Below, in pieces: positions 53,500-62,462 of a stretch of 64,000 bases of DNA. The notes beneath the pieces were generated by a model. It had not been told where the DNA came from. It worked only from the letters and a program-made list of their open reading frames with translations, and searched no databases. The stretch's first letter is position 1. The number at the start of each line of letters is the position of its first letter. The DNA is from Zoogloea sp. (GTDB taxonomy: Bacteria > Pseudomonadota > Gammaproteobacteria > Burkholderiales > Rhodocyclaceae), in assembly GCF_017302315.1 (NCBI RefSeq), contig NZ_JAFLDT010000001.1, positions 124,001 to 188,000 of the forward strand, read 5' to 3'. The translations under genes were made by a program, and so were the position numbers.

Positions 53500-54639
53500 T
53501 CAACTCTTGGACTCAGGCGACGGCACCGCCTGCCGCCCCTCGGGAGCCAATCGTGGAATTGTTGGTGTCGAACACACCACATCGCCGTTCTGGGCACGAT
53601 GGCGCAGGGCATGATCCATCAGCACGATGGCCAGCATGGACTCGGCAATGGGGGTGGCGCGAATCCCCACACAGGGATCGTGCCGACCGAGCGTATTGAC
53701 CACTACCGGCTCACCGGCCTTGTTGATGGAGCGCCGGTCAAGACGGGTACTGGACGTCGGCTTGATGGCCATGCTCACCAGCACGTCCTGCCCGGTGGAA
53801 ATACCGCCCAGTACACCTCCCGCATGGTTCGATAGAAAACCCTCGGGGCTCATCTCGTCGGAATGCTGGGTCCCAAGCTGTGCAACGCTGGCAAAGCCGG
53901 CACCGATCTCGACGCCCTTGACCGCATTGATGCTCATCATGGCATGGGCAATGTCAGCATCAAGGCGATCATAGACCGGCTCGCCCCACCCCACTGGCAC
54001 ACCGCTGGCCACAACATTGATGCGCGCCCCTACCGAGTCACCGGACTTGCGCAGATCATCCATGTAGCGCTCGAGCTGCGGCACGATCGATTGGTTGGGG
54101 GCAAAAAAAGCGTTTCCCTCCACCTCGTCCCAGGATACGAAAGGAATCTCCACAGGCCCCAACTGGGCCATGTAACCCCGGATCACAATCCCGTAGCGCT
54201 CTTGCAGCCACTTCCGGGCAATGGCGCCAGCGGCGACACGGACCGCTGTCTCGCGAGCCGACGAACGCCCTCCGCCACGATAGTCCCGGATACCGTATTT
54301 TTGCCAGTATCCGTAGTCCGCGTGACCAGGGCGAAAACTCTCGGCGATGTTGCCATAGTCCTTCGAGCGCTGATCCTGATTGCGAATCAGCAACGCAATC
54401 GGTGTGCCCGTGGTCACCCCCTCAAACACGCCGGACAGAATCTCGACGGCATCAGGCTCTCGACGCTGGGTAACGTGCCGGGAGGTACCCGGTTTGCGCC
54501 GATCCAACTCCGCCTGGATGTCAGCTTCGCTGATGGCCAGACCCGGCGGACAGCCGTCCACCACGCAACCGATGGCGGGGCCATGGGACTCGCCGAAGGA
54601 AGTGACGCAGAAAAGCGTGCCGAGGGTATTACCGGACAT
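53500..54639 (-). CDS. aroC: Chorismate synthase
   Basis: Last step of the shikimate trunk; FMN-dependent elimination to chorismate. The 379-residue product has the family signatures [18 protein letters not shown], the basic substrate-binding [39 protein letters not shown] in parts, and [18 protein letters not shown]. It starts [20 protein letters not shown]. Its tail of about 30 residues after [12 protein letters not shown] is longer than E. coli AroC (361). 79 bases after ilvN. Confidence 0.97.
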   Translation of the reverse strand: MSGNTLGTLFCVTSFGESHGPAIGCVVDGCPPGLAISEADIQAELDRRKPGTSRHVTQRREPDAVEILSGVFEGVTTGTPIALLIRNQDQRSKDYGNIAESFRPGHADYGYWQKYGIRDYRGGGRSSARETAVRVAAGAIARKWLQERYGIVIRGYMAQLGPVEIPFVSWDEVEGNAFFAPNQSIVPQLERYMDDLRKSGDSVGARINVVASGVPVGWGEPVYDRLDADIAHAMMSINAVKGVEIGAGFASVAQLGTQHSDEMSPEGFLSNHAGGVLGGISTGQDVLVSMAIKPTSSTRLDRRSINKAGEPVVVNTLGRHDPCVGIRATPIAESMLAIVLMDHALRHRAQNGDVVCSTPTIPRLAPEGRQAVPSPESKS

Positions 54640-54718
54640 GGGGAACTCGCGAAAACGGAATGGAGGAAGAATCTAACACGCCGCCGGCGCTGGTCCGGCG
54701 GCGGAAACGGACAGCAGC

Positions 54719-55054
54719 TTACTGGAAGAACTCGTCAAGCCGGCCAAAGACCGGGTGCTCGCCCCCATGCTGACGCACGTAGAGCACGTCCTCAAGCTTC
54801 TCAACCTGCTTGATCATTTTGGACAGTCGCTCGTCCTCGAAGATCAGCAGCCAGATTCGGCTGGTGTCGCCTGAGCCCACGGGCATGCAGAGAATGCCTT
54901 CCACGTTGAACGCGCGGCGGGCAAAAAGACCACAGATATGGCTCATCACGCCAGGGTGGTTGGCCACCCCCAACTCAAGCACGACCTTGGTGAAACCATT
55001 GTGCTCGGGAACATCGGGGATGTACTCGGAAAGGTTGGTGTTCTGTTCGGACAT
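54719..55054 (-). CDS. ilvN: Acetolactate synthase small subunit (IlvN type)
   Basis: Regulatory ACT-domain subunit of acetohydroxyacid synthase, conferring valine feedback inhibition. At 111 residues it is the short AHAS I type (E. coli IlvN 96), not the ~165-residue IlvH type. VVLELGVANHPGVMSHICGL and FARRAFNVEGILCMPV closely track E. coli IlvN (ELTVRNHPGVMTHVCGLF and RRAFNVEGILCLPI). ATG at 55054 follows GAGGAGAGAATACG. 19 bases after ilvB and controlled with it by the upstream attenuator. Confidence 0.93.
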   Translation of the reverse strand: MSEQNTNLSEYIPDVPEHNGFTKVVLELGVANHPGVMSHICGLFARRAFNVEGILCMPVGSGDTSRIWLLIFEDERLSKMIKQVEKLEDVLYVRQHGGEHPVFGRLDEFFQ

Positions 55055-55073
55055 CGTATTCTCTCCTCGGGGC

Positions 55074-56738
55074 TCAGCCGATCATCTCGGAGTTGGCGGC
55101 GCCCGGCGGCACCATCGGGTAAACGAATTCGTTCGGGTCGATCGTGGCATGGATCAGGCAGGGCCCCGGGGTGTTGAGTGCCTCCGCAAGGGTGGCCCGG
55201 GGATTCGGCGCCGGATCAAGATCCACCGCACGCATGCCGAAGCCGTCGGCGATCTTCAGGAAGTCGGTGGGACGCTCGTAGCGCGAGGCCATGATGCGCT
55301 TGCCGTAGAAGAGGTTCTGCTGCTGATGCACCAGGCCGAGGGACTGGTTGTTGAACAGCACGATCTTCACATTGACGTTTTCCTGGGCGGCGGTGGCCAT
55401 CTCCTGGATGTTCATCTTCAGGCTGCCGTCACCGGAGAAGCACACCACGGTGCGATCCGGCGCGGCCAGCGCAGCGCCGATCGCTGCCGGAAAACCGAAG
55501 CCCATGGTGCCGAGCCCACCGGAATTGAGCCACTGGCGGGAACGGCGGAACGGGTAGGCCTGGGCCACCCACATCTGGTGCTGACCGACGTCACTGGTGA
55601 TGATGGCGTTATCGTCGAGGCAGTTGGCCACGGCATGGATCAGGCCATAGGGCGAACGCGGGTTGTCGATGCCCGGCATGGCCAGGGGGAAGCGGCCCTT
55701 GAGGCTCTCCACATGGGACAACCAACGTTTGCGCAACTGGGGCTTGACGCGCGGCAGGAGCTCCGACAACACCTGCGCCACATCGCCAGCGATGGCCACG
55801 TGGGCGTTCTTGACCTTGTGAAGTTCAGAACGGTCGATATCCACGTGGATGATCTTGGCGTTCGGGCAGAACTCGGCGGTCTTGCCGATGGCACGGTCGT
55901 CGAAGCGCGCGCCCACACAGATCAGCAGGTCGGCCTCTTCCAGAACGTAGTTGGTGTAACGGGCACCGTGCATGCCCAGCATGCCCAGGGACAAGGGATG
56001 GTCCATGGGCATCGCACCGAGGGCCATCAGGGTCATGGTAGTCGGCAGGGAGGCCTGCTCGGCCAGGGTCACCGCCATATGGGCAGCGCCGGAATGGATC
56101 ACACCACCACCCAGGTAAAGAACCGGGCGCTCGGCAGCCTCGATCATCTTCGCGGCCTCTTCAATCGCCGCGATATCAAAGCTCGGTGCCGCATCGGGAA
56201 CCACCACATCGGGGAATTCCTCGAAGCTGACCATCTGGTTCTGCACATCCTTGGGCACATCGATCAGCACCGGCCCCGGGCGATCGGACATGGCAATGCG
56301 GAAGGCGGCCGGAACGGCAGTCAGCAGCTCCTTGGCCGAACGGACCAGGAAGTTGTGCTTGGTGATGGGAATGGTCAGACCGTAGGTATCGACTTCCTGG
56401 AAGGCGTCGGTGCCGATCATCGACAGGGGCACCTGACCCGTCAGCGCAATGATGGGAATGGAGTCAAGCTTGGCGTCGGCAATCGCCGTGATCAAGTTGG
56501 TGGCACCCGGGCCACTGGATGCCAGGCACACCTCGGGACGACCCGAGACACGTGCCATGCCCTGGGCAATGAAGCCCGCGCCTTGTTCATGGCGGCAAAG
56601 GACGTGATGGATCTGTTCGCTCTTGGACAGGGCATCGTACATCGGCAGGGCTGCACCGCCGGGCACGCCGGCGATGGTGCTGATTCCCTGCCGTTCGAGC
56701 AGCTTCACGATCAGGTCTGCTCCAGTCATTTGCATCAT
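55074..56738 (-). CDS. ilvB: Acetolactate synthase large subunit (IlvB type)
   Basis: ThDP/FAD enzyme making acetolactate and acetohydroxybutyrate for Val, Leu and Ile. The 554-residue product has the ThDP Glu in CRHEQGAGFIAQGMAR, SGPGATNLITAIADAKLDSI in parts, QEVDTYGLTIPITKHNF, and the ThDP motif GDGSLKMNIQEMATAAQENV. LNSGGLGTMGFGFPAAIGA is the central FAD/ThDP segment. Of the clustered ATGs I take 56738 because AAGGAG lies seven bases upstream. The leader upstream holds a Val-rich peptide and terminator. Confidence 0.96.
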   Translation of the reverse strand: MMQMTGADLIVKLLERQGISTIAGVPGGAALPMYDALSKSEQIHHVLCRHEQGAGFIAQGMARVSGRPEVCLASSGPGATNLITAIADAKLDSIPIIALTGQVPLSMIGTDAFQEVDTYGLTIPITKHNFLVRSAKELLTAVPAAFRIAMSDRPGPVLIDVPKDVQNQMVSFEEFPDVVVPDAAPSFDIAAIEEAAKMIEAAERPVLYLGGGVIHSGAAHMAVTLAEQASLPTTMTLMALGAMPMDHPLSLGMLGMHGARYTNYVLEEADLLICVGARFDDRAIGKTAEFCPNAKIIHVDIDRSELHKVKNAHVAIAGDVAQVLSELLPRVKPQLRKRWLSHVESLKGRFPLAMPGIDNPRSPYGLIHAVANCLDDNAIITSDVGQHQMWVAQAYPFRRSRQWLNSGGLGTMGFGFPAAIGAALAAPDRTVVCFSGDGSLKMNIQEMATAAQENVNVKIVLFNNQSLGLVHQQQNLFYGKRIMASRYERPTDFLKIADGFGMRAVDLDPAPNPRATLAEALNTPGPCLIHATIDPNEFVYPMVPPGAANSEMIG

Positions 56739-56793
56739 CGATTTCTCCTTGGGGCTTTGGAAGCCGAAACGCTTTCCGGGCCTGGGGTAAGAC

Positions 56794-56832
56794 AAAAAGA
56801 CAAAACCCCCGCCGGTTGCGCGCCGGCGGGGG
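56794..56832 (-). terminator. Attenuator terminator of ilvBN
   Basis: CCCCCGCCGG (56806-56815 on plus) and CCGGCGGGGG (56823-56832) form a perfect 10-bp GC stem with a seven-base loop; on the minus strand it is followed by TTTTGTCTTTTT. It sits 33 bases past the leader-peptide stop and 56 before the ilvB ATG. Confidence 0.9.
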
Positions 56833-56864
56833 TCTGAAATACTGTATCGACTACCTGGAGACCC
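56830..56864 (-). promoter_or_regulatory. Candidate antiterminator pairing in the ilvB leader
   Basis: On the minus strand GGGTCT (56864-56859), immediately after the leader stop codon, can pair with AGACCC (56835-56830), whose last bases belong to the terminator 5' arm, so the two structures exclude each other. An upstream CGACG within leader codons 10-12 can in turn pair with CGTCG at the leader end, giving a possible 1:2 protector. Confidence 0.6.
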
Positions 56865-56945
56865 TTACGACGCGCGCTCACCTACGCTTACTACGCGTAC
56901 TACAGCAACGACGTCGACAGGCAGGGCGAATGCGAAAAGGGTCAT
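56865..56945 (-). CDS. Valine-rich leader peptide of ilvBN (IvbL-like)
   Basis: A 26-codon frame whose peptide opens MTLFAFALP and continues VDVVAVVRVVSV at residues 10-21: eight Val in 12 positions, then GERAS and TAA. E. coli ivbL, the leader of ilvBN, has the same Val-Arg-Val run (VVVVRVVVVV). It stands between a good promoter and a terminator/antiterminator pair, so ribosome stalling at Val codons when charged tRNA-Val is scarce would favour readthrough. ATG at 56945 has no strong Shine-Dalgarno; an ATG at 56953 opens a three-codon frame whose TGA overlaps it. Expression is inferred from architecture. Confidence 0.85.
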   Translation of the reverse strand: MTLFAFALPVDVVAVVRVVSVGERAS

Positions 56946-56971
56946 GAGGTCATCTACAAGACTAGCTGCGA

Positions 56972-57000
56972 ATTATTCGCACAACAGCCCGAAAACACAA
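56972..57000 (-). promoter_or_regulatory. Candidate promoter of the ilvB leader
   Basis: On the minus strand TTGTGT (57000-56995), 17 bases, then AATAAT (56977-56972). The -10 matches at five of six positions. Predicted start near 56965, about 20 bases before the leader-peptide ATG. The stretch from 57001 to 57145 up to the fadD stop holds no gene I can support. Confidence 0.6.
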
Positions 57001-57145
57001 GCGCTATTTTCAGACACGGATCGGCGCTTGTGAAGAAATTCCGCGATCGGTCCGAGTTCGCGCAGAGAGGTGCAGCCGTACAAGCGCTACGGCGGGTGTC
57101 GCAAGATGCGCAGTCCGGCCGCCCGTTGGATGCAATCACGCGCGC

Positions 57146-58828
57146 TCAGGCATGCCCTGAACCTTGGGACATGTCACGCAAGACCCGGCGCAGAATCTTG
57201 CCCACGTTGCTCTTCGGCAACTCGTCACGAAACTCGACGAAACGTGGCACCTTGTATCCCGTAAGCCCCGCCCGGCAGTGAGCAATCAGCGCCTCCGCCG
57301 TCAGGGCGGGGTCTTTTCGCACCACAAAGACCTTTACCGCCTCGCCGGAATGCTCGTCGGGGACACCAAGGGCAGCCACCTCCATCACACCCGGGTGTGC
57401 GGCAACCACGTCTTCCACCTCGTTCGGATAGACGTTGAAGCCCGAGACCAGAATCATGTCTTTCTTGCGATCGACGATGCGTACAAAGCCATCATCGTCA
57501 ATGGTCGCCACATCCCCCGTACGCAGATAGCCATCATGGGTAAATGTCCGGGCCGTATCCTCCGGCCGGTTGTAATAACCCTTCATGACCTGGGGGCCTT
57601 TCACGCACAGCTCTCCAGGTATTCCCATGGAAACCTCGTACCCATCGTCATCCCGCAGGCTGACATCCGTCGAAGAAATGGGCAGTCCGATGGAATGATT
57701 GAACTCCGGGAGATCCAGCGGATTGATACAGACGGCCGGCGATGTCTCCGTGAGGCCATAGGCCTCGGCCAAGGTCTTCCCCGTTATCCGCTTCCAACGA
57801 TCAGCCACCGCCTGCTGCACCGCCATGCCTCCTCCAAGAGCCACCTTGAGTGAGCCGAAATCGAGCTTTTCGAACTCCGGATTGTTGAGCAAGGCATTGA
57901 ACAAGGTATTGACGCCAGTGATCACGGTGAATGGGTACTTGCCCAGTTCTGCGACGAAAGCCGGAATATCCCGCGGATTGGTGATCAGCACATTGCTGGC
58001 GCCGATCTTGAAGAAAGTAAGGCAATTCGCTGTGAGCGAAAAGATGTGATAGAGCGGCAGGGCCGTGATGATGACCTCTTCGCCTTCCTTAACGTAAGGA
58101 CTGATCCACGCATGGGCCTGCTGGAGATTGGCGATGATGTTGCCATGGGTGAGCATCGCCCCCTTCGCCACGCCCGTCGTCCCGCCCGTGTATTGCAGGT
58201 ATGCCAAGTCATCATGGGTCATCGCCACCGGCGCCAGACCGTGGGCACTCCCCCTGTCGAGGGCGTCGCGAAACCCTACGTGCCCCGGCAGGCTCCAGGG
58301 AGGCACCATCTTCTTCACGTGGCGAACCACCAGATTGACGAGCAGGGACTTCGGAAAACCCAGCATGTCTCCCAAGCCGGTGACGACAATGTGACGCACC
58401 GATGTACGACCCATCACCTCGGCAAGGGTGTGCGCAAAATTCTCCATGATCACGATCGCCTCGCAACCCGAATCCCGCAACTGATGCTCAAGCTCCCGGG
58501 CCGTGTAGAGCGGATTCACGTTAACCACGGTGAATCCCGCGCGCAACACGGCGAACATGGCAACAGGATACTGAAGGCAGTTGGGCATCATCAGCGCCAC
58601 CCGGGCGCCTCTGCCAAGTTTCAACTCACCCTGGAGATAGCCCGCGAATTGACGCGAAAGCGAATCAAGCTGGGCATAGCTGATGGACTTGCCCATATTG
58701 ACGTAGGCAGTGCGATCCGCAAAGCGGGCGACGCTCTTCTCAAACAGATCGCCCAGGGATGCAAACTGGTTGACATCGATCTCTTCAGGAACGCCAGGGG
58801 GGTAGCTTTTCAGCCATATTTTCTTCAT
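57146..58828 (-). CDS. fadD: Long-chain-fatty-acid-CoA ligase
   Basis: AMP-forming acyl-CoA synthetase activating fatty acids for beta-oxidation. The 560-residue product has the P-loop [18 protein letters not shown], the A4-like [28 protein letters not shown], the linker [41 protein letters not shown] (shown in parts: [35 protein letters not shown]) and the catalytic Lys in [12 protein letters not shown]. Length equals E. coli FadD (561). ATG at 58828 follows AGGAGACAG. Other chain-length preferences cannot be excluded. Confidence 0.93.
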   Translation of the reverse strand: MKKIWLKSYPPGVPEEIDVNQFASLGDLFEKSVARFADRTAYVNMGKSISYAQLDSLSRQFAGYLQGELKLGRGARVALMMPNCLQYPVAMFAVLRAGFTVVNVNPLYTARELEHQLRDSGCEAIVIMENFAHTLAEVMGRTSVRHIVVTGLGDMLGFPKSLLVNLVVRHVKKMVPPWSLPGHVGFRDALDRGSAHGLAPVAMTHDDLAYLQYTGGTTGVAKGAMLTHGNIIANLQQAHAWISPYVKEGEEVIITALPLYHIFSLTANCLTFFKIGASNVLITNPRDIPAFVAELGKYPFTVITGVNTLFNALLNNPEFEKLDFGSLKVALGGGMAVQQAVADRWKRITGKTLAEAYGLTETSPAVCINPLDLPEFNHSIGLPISSTDVSLRDDDGYEVSMGIPGELCVKGPQVMKGYYNRPEDTARTFTHDGYLRTGDVATIDDDGFVRIVDRKKDMILVSGFNVYPNEVEDVVAAHPGVMEVAALGVPDEHSGEAVKVFVVRKDPALTAEALIAHCRAGLTGYKVPRFVEFRDELPKSNVGKILRRVLRDMSQGSGHA

Positions 58829-59047
58829 TTTTCTGTCTCCTATGTAGTTGGTTCAAGGCCTGACCAGCCTGGTGCAGCCATCATGGGCAACATCCGAGAC
58901 CAGGGACCCGCCCTCCCCAGGCGGCCCAACACTGAAACAGTGTCGGCTTCCAACGTACTTTTCGACTGGCGCTCAAGCGCCTTGTTGTCAGGCCATCCAC
59001 CCCCCTTTGGCGAGATGACCTGTTTGCAGCTTAGAGTTCGACGCCGC

Positions 59048-59494
59048 TCAAGCCTGATCCTCTGCAGGCCAGTTGCGAATGTAGTTTTTCAGCATGCGGT
59101 TCTCGAAGCTCTGCTCTTCCAGAACGGCCTTGGCCACATCGTGGAACGACACCACACCCATCAACACCCCGTCATCCATGACCGGGAGATAACGCTGATG
59201 GTGCTCCACCATCTGCCTGCGCAGCTCATCCATCTCCATATTCGGCGCTGCGACCACAGGATCCTTGAGCATTGCATCCTCGACAGACAAAGACTGCCAA
59301 TCGACGCCGGCCTTTTTTGTGGCGACCAGAACCTCGCGGAAGGTCAGCAACCCCGCCATGCGACCCTTGTCAAAAACAACCAGGGATCCGACATCCTGCT
59401 CCGTCATCACCTCAACTGCGTCCAAGAGCGTCTTGTTGGTGGCAACGGTGAACAACACCTTACCCTTGATCGCGAGAATTTCACTGACCAGCAT
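59048..59494 (-). CDS. Two-CBS-domain protein
   Basis: A 148-residue protein consisting of a Bateman pair. CBS1 is about residues 12-68 (TNKTLLDAVEVMTEQDVGSL, LLTFREVL) and CBS2 about 78-134 (VVAAPNMEMDELRRQMVEHH, YLPVMDDGVLMGVVSFHDV). Such stand-alone pairs usually bind adenine nucleotides and regulate partners; the ligand and partner are unknown here. ATG at 59494 follows AAAAGGAAAATAAA. A signature-transduction label would be over-reading. It lies 219 bases upstream of fadD with small hairpins in between. Confidence 0.92.
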   Translation of the reverse strand: MLVSEILAIKGKVLFTVATNKTLLDAVEVMTEQDVGSLVVFDKGRMAGLLTFREVLVATKKAGVDWQSLSVEDAMLKDPVVAAPNMEMDELRRQMVEHHQRYLPVMDDGVLMGVVSFHDVAKAVLEEQSFENRMLKNYIRNWPAEDQA

Positions 59495-59698
59495 TTTATT
59501 TTCCTTTTCTAGGCGCACATCCGCCGGAACTCTACTGCCCACGATGGTATTCGATTGCAGGCGACGGCGCAAAGCATCGGAAAGTCAGGAAATACCCCTA
59601 CCGCAAGCTCCCGCATGGGACGCGCCTTGCAGCATCAGGAGCAATCCGGCTCCGAAGTCACGCCCACCCCATTGGGGACAGGCAAGTCAGTCCTGGCG

Positions 59699-60022
59699 TC
59701 AGCGTTCGAGATACTGCAGCTTGTCGGCAACGCCACGCCACTCATCGGCATCGGCGGGAGGCTCCTTGCGCTCGACAATCGGCACCCACTTTGCCGCAAG
59801 TTCCGCATTCAGAGCAATGAAGGCCTCCTGATCAGCAGGCACATCATCCTCCGCAAAAATCGCCTCGGCCGGACACTCAGCGACACACAGGGTGCAGTCG
59901 ATGCACTCCTCCGGATCGATTACCAGAAAATTGGGCCCCTCACGAAAGCAGTCGACCGGACATACATCCACGCAGTCGGTGTACTTGCAGCGGATGCAAT
60001 TTTCAGTAACGACGTAAGTCAT
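59699..60022 (-). CDS. fdxA: Seven-iron ferredoxin (3Fe-4S/4Fe-4S)
   Basis: A 107-residue electron carrier of the Azotobacter FdI/FdxA type. The N-terminus [25 protein letters not shown] supplies the 3Fe-4S cysteines plus one 4Fe-4S ligand (in parts: [20 protein letters not shown]), and [17 protein letters not shown] completes the 4Fe-4S site. The C-terminal extension with WRGVADK is typical for this group. ATG at 60022 follows AGGAGCGCGCCCG. Divergent from trxA over a 333-base spacer. Confidence 0.95.
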   Translation of the reverse strand: MTYVVTENCIRCKYTDCVDVCPVDCFREGPNFLVIDPEECIDCTLCVAECPAEAIFAEDDVPADQEAFIALNAELAAKWVPIVERKEPPADADEWRGVADKLQYLER

Positions 60023-60218
60023 CGGGCGCGCTCCTGTTGTTTGAATTGTCACCGCCCGGGCAGCGACAAATTCACGTAAAGATATCGAGGGCCAGCAATA
60101 TACCCCATCGGACGGGACTTAAGAGGGCGCCTGGCACGGCCCCCCCGAAAAGCCAGACAGCCCCCGCCGAAAATTGTTCCGAGTGTGCCACCGTTACCAC
60201 ATCTCATGGGGTGTGGCG

Positions 60219-60234
60219 AGAAAAGCGCTTTTCT
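60219..60234. promoter_or_regulatory. 16-base palindrome in the fdxA-trxA spacer
   Basis: AGAAAAGCGCTTTTCT is a perfect palindrome, 196 bases from the fdxA start and 121 from the trxA start. It could be an operator for either gene. Apart from it, the spacer 60023-60355 contains a TATCTT -10-like hexamer and the trxA GAGG ribosome site; I see no gene in it. Confidence 0.4.
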
Positions 60235-60355
60235 TGCTACTGATTATTCGCTAGCATCCCGCTATCTTGTCTTGTCGCCCGAGTTGCGGGGTTCCCCTCC
60301 GGAACACGTTCCCCACCCGCGGTGACACCTTAAAAATCCCCTGATGCGAGGAATC

Positions 60356-60682
60356 ATGAGCGAACATATCCATTACGTCACCGATGCGAACTTCGAAGCG
60401 GAGGTTCTGCAGTCCACCAGCCCCGTGCTGGTAGATTACTGGGCAGAGTGGTGTGGTCCGTGCAAGATGATCGCCCCTATCCTTGACGAAGTCGCGAAGG
60501 AATACACTGGCAAGCTCAAGGTCGCCAAACTCAATATCGACGAAAATCAGGAAACCCCCGCCAAGTACGGTATCCGTGGCATTCCCACGCTGATGCTGTT
60601 CAAGGGCGGCAACATCGAAGCCACCAAGGTGGGTGCGCTTTCGAAGTCGCAACTTGCCGCCTTCATTGACAGCCACCTCTGA
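60356..60682 (+). CDS. trxA: Thioredoxin 1
   Basis: General cytoplasmic disulfide reductase. The 108-residue product has the active site [14 protein letters not shown] at about residues 27-40, the buried Asp in PVLVDYWA, and the cis-Pro loop [14 protein letters not shown]. coli TrxA is 109 residues. ATG at 60356 follows GCGAGGAATC; an in-frame ATG at 60344 is less suitable. trxA-rho is a conserved proteobacterial gene pair, and rho follows 162 bases later. Confidence 0.96.
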   Translation: MSEHIHYVTDANFEAEVLQSTSPVLVDYWAEWCGPCKMIAPILDEVAKEYTGKLKVAKLNIDENQETPAKYGIRGIPTLMLFKGGNIEATKVGALSKSQLAAFIDSHL

Positions 60683-60799
60683 TCGGCATACTCTTTCCAA
60701 AGTAGTCTTTGCTTAGCGGCGCCATCGGGGCGAACCACCCGGCCAGCCCGGCGCCGCTTCACAGTTCGAGCACATCTGTTGCCGTACTAGCTGTTTCCT

Positions 60800-60844
60800 G
60801 CTGTTCCCATACCCCTCCCAATCTCTCTCCCACCGCTGCCTGCC
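60800..60844 (+). promoter_or_regulatory. C-rich, G-poor rho leader (possible rut site, no Shine-Dalgarno)
   Basis: The 45 bases before the rho ATG contain 24 C and 5 G and no purine-rich ribosome site. Unstructured C-rich, G-poor RNA is what Rho binds, so this may be a rut element for autogenous control of rho, which is known in E. coli. The specific site here is inference. Confidence 0.45.
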
Positions 60845-62104
60845 ATGCACCTCTCGGAGCTCAAGTCTCTCCACGTCGGCCAATTGCTCGAAATGGCCAT
60901 TGCCAACGACATCGAAGGCGCCAACCGCCTGCGCAAGCAGGAACTGGTCTTTGCGCTGCTCAAGAACCGCGCCAAGAAAGGCGAGCCGATCTACGGCGAC
61001 GGCGTGATGGAGGTCTTGCCCGACGGCTTCGGCTTCCTGCGGTCGCCCGACACCTCCTACCTCGCCGGCACCGACGACATTTATGTGTCGCCAAGCCAGA
61101 TTCGCAGGTTCAACCTGCATACCGGCGATACGGTCGAGGGAGAGATCCGGACCCCGAAGGACGGTGAGCGCTACTTTGCCCTCGTCAAGGTCGACAAGGT
61201 CAACTTCGAGCCACCGGAAGCCTCCAAGCACAAGATTCTCTTCGAGAACCTCACCCCGCTCCACCCCAACCAGTGCCTCAAGCTGGAAAGGGACATCCGG
61301 GCCGAGGAAAACATCACCTCCCGCGTGATCGACATGATCTCCCCCATCGGCAAGGGCCAGCGCGGTCTGCTGGTGGCCCCGCCGAAAAGCGGCAAGACGG
61401 TGATGCTGCAGCACATTGCCCACTCGATCACTTCAAACCACCCCGACGTGGTGGTGATCGTACTGCTGATCGATGAACGCCCCGAGGAGGTGACTGAGAT
61501 GCAGCGCTCGGTCAAGGGCGAAGTCGTGGCCTCGACCTTTGACGAACCCGCCATCCGCCACGTGCAAGTGGCCGAGATGGTCATCGAGAAGGCCAAGCGC
61601 CTGGTGGAGCACAAGAAGGACGTGGTCATCCTCCTGGACTCGCTGACCCGCCTGGCACGTGCCTACAACACCGTGGTGCCTGCCTCCGGCAAGGTACTGA
61701 CCGGTGGTGTGGACGCCAACGCCCTGCAGAAGCCGAAGCGCTTCTTCGGCGCCGCTCGCAACATCGAGGAAGGCGGCTCGTTGACCATCATCGCCACCGC
61801 CCTGATCGACACCGGCAGCCGCATGGATGACGTGATCTACGAAGAGTTCAAGGGCACCGGCAACATGGAAATCCACCTTGACCGGCGCATGGCGGAAAAG
61901 CGGGTCTACCCCGCCATCAACGTCAACCGCTCGGGCACCCGGCGCGAGGAGCTCCTGCTCAAGTCCGACGTCCTGCAAAAGGTCTGGGTACTGCGCAAAT
62001 TGCTGTACGGCATGGATGACATCGATGCGATGGAGTTTCTGCTGGACAAAATCAAGGCGACGAAGAACAACGGCGAATTCTTCGACGCCATGCGCCGCGG
62101 CTAA
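60845..62104 (+). CDS. rho: Transcription termination factor Rho
   Basis: Hexameric RNA-dependent ATPase/helicase ending transcription. The 419-residue product matches E. coli Rho in length (419). N-terminal helix bundle [18 protein letters not shown], primary RNA-binding site [21 protein letters not shown] in parts, Walker [14 protein letters not shown], Walker [18 protein letters not shown], and the Q/R-loop region [20 protein letters not shown] in parts. All motifs are intact. It starts directly at ATG 60845 with no Shine-Dalgarno in the C-rich leader. Confidence 0.98.
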   Translation: MHLSELKSLHVGQLLEMAIANDIEGANRLRKQELVFALLKNRAKKGEPIYGDGVMEVLPDGFGFLRSPDTSYLAGTDDIYVSPSQIRRFNLHTGDTVEGEIRTPKDGERYFALVKVDKVNFEPPEASKHKILFENLTPLHPNQCLKLERDIRAEENITSRVIDMISPIGKGQRGLLVAPPKSGKTVMLQHIAHSITSNHPDVVVIVLLIDERPEEVTEMQRSVKGEVVASTFDEPAIRHVQVAEMVIEKAKRLVEHKKDVVILLDSLTRLARAYNTVVPASGKVLTGGVDANALQKPKRFFGAARNIEEGGSLTIIATALIDTGSRMDDVIYEEFKGTGNMEIHLDRRMAEKRVYPAINVNRSGTRREELLLKSDVLQKVWVLRKLLYGMDDIDAMEFLLDKIKATKNNGEFFDAMRRG

Positions 62105-62129
62105 GCCCCGACGCAGACTGGCCATCGCC

Positions 62130-62176
62130 CCGCCCGGGCTGCACACAGTGGATCTCACCGGCCGTGCAGCCCGGGC
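62130..62176 (+). terminator. Terminator-like hairpin after rho
   Basis: CGCCCGGGCTGCAC (62130-62143) pairs perfectly with GTGCAGCCCGGGCG (62163-62176), a 14-bp GC stem with a 19-base loop, 26 bases past the rho stop. The following AGTTCGTTT is a weak U-tract. Confidence 0.65.
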
Positions 62177-62255
62177 GAGTTCGTTTACGACCCTGACCAA
62201 CTCCGGTCGGGAAGCCGCCAGAACAAAACGCTGGCCCCGGGGAGCGGCTACCATT

Positions 62256-62275
62256 ACAATGCGCGCCGCTGGATG
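62256..62275 (+). promoter_or_regulatory. Candidate -10 and GC discriminator of tRNA-Leu
   Basis: TACAAT (62256-62261) is a five-of-six match to the -10 consensus and is followed by GCGCGCCGC, the kind of GC-rich discriminator seen at stringently controlled stable-RNA promoters. No convincing -35 is visible 17 bases upstream. Confidence 0.45.
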
Positions 62276-62360
62276 CGGGGTTGGCGGAATTGGTAGACGC
62301 ACTGGATTTAGGTTCCAGCGCCGCAAGGCGTGAGGGTTCGAGTCCCTTGCCCCGCACCAC
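62276..62360 (+). tRNA. tRNA-Leu (anticodon UAG), CCA encoded
   Basis: A class II tRNA of 85 bases. Acceptor stem GCGGGGT with GCCCCGC (one G-U pair), D-arm containing TTGGTAGACGC, anticodon stem CTGGA/TCCAG around TTTAGGT with anticodon TAG at 62310-62312, a long variable arm CGCCGCAAGGCG (as expected for Leu), T-arm AGGG-TTCGAGT-CCCT, then discriminator A and encoded CCA (62358-62360). It reads CUN leucine codons. Confidence 0.97.
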
Positions 62361-62462
62361 CAGCGCGCCCTGAAGACACGCCCGCGCCACTCCACGGGCA
62401 TCGCGCCGGCCGGCACCTCCGTCAGCCGACGCCTTCTTCACCGCGTCCTTCCGTACGCCCCT

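Noticed and set aside
54810..56837. 675-codon frame antisense to ilvN and ilvB
   Set aside because: Artefact of strong GC3 bias on the coding strand; His/Gly/Arg-rich translation without motifs, and it crosses the ilvB attenuator.
58046..59512. 488-codon frame antisense to fadD and the CBS gene
   Set aside because: Shadow frame spanning two well-supported genes and their spacer; no recognisable domain.
60211..60330. Short rightward frame starting at an ATG near 60206 in the fdxA-trxA spacer
   Set aside because: About 39 codons, no ribosome site, no similarity, and it spans the palindrome and putative promoter.
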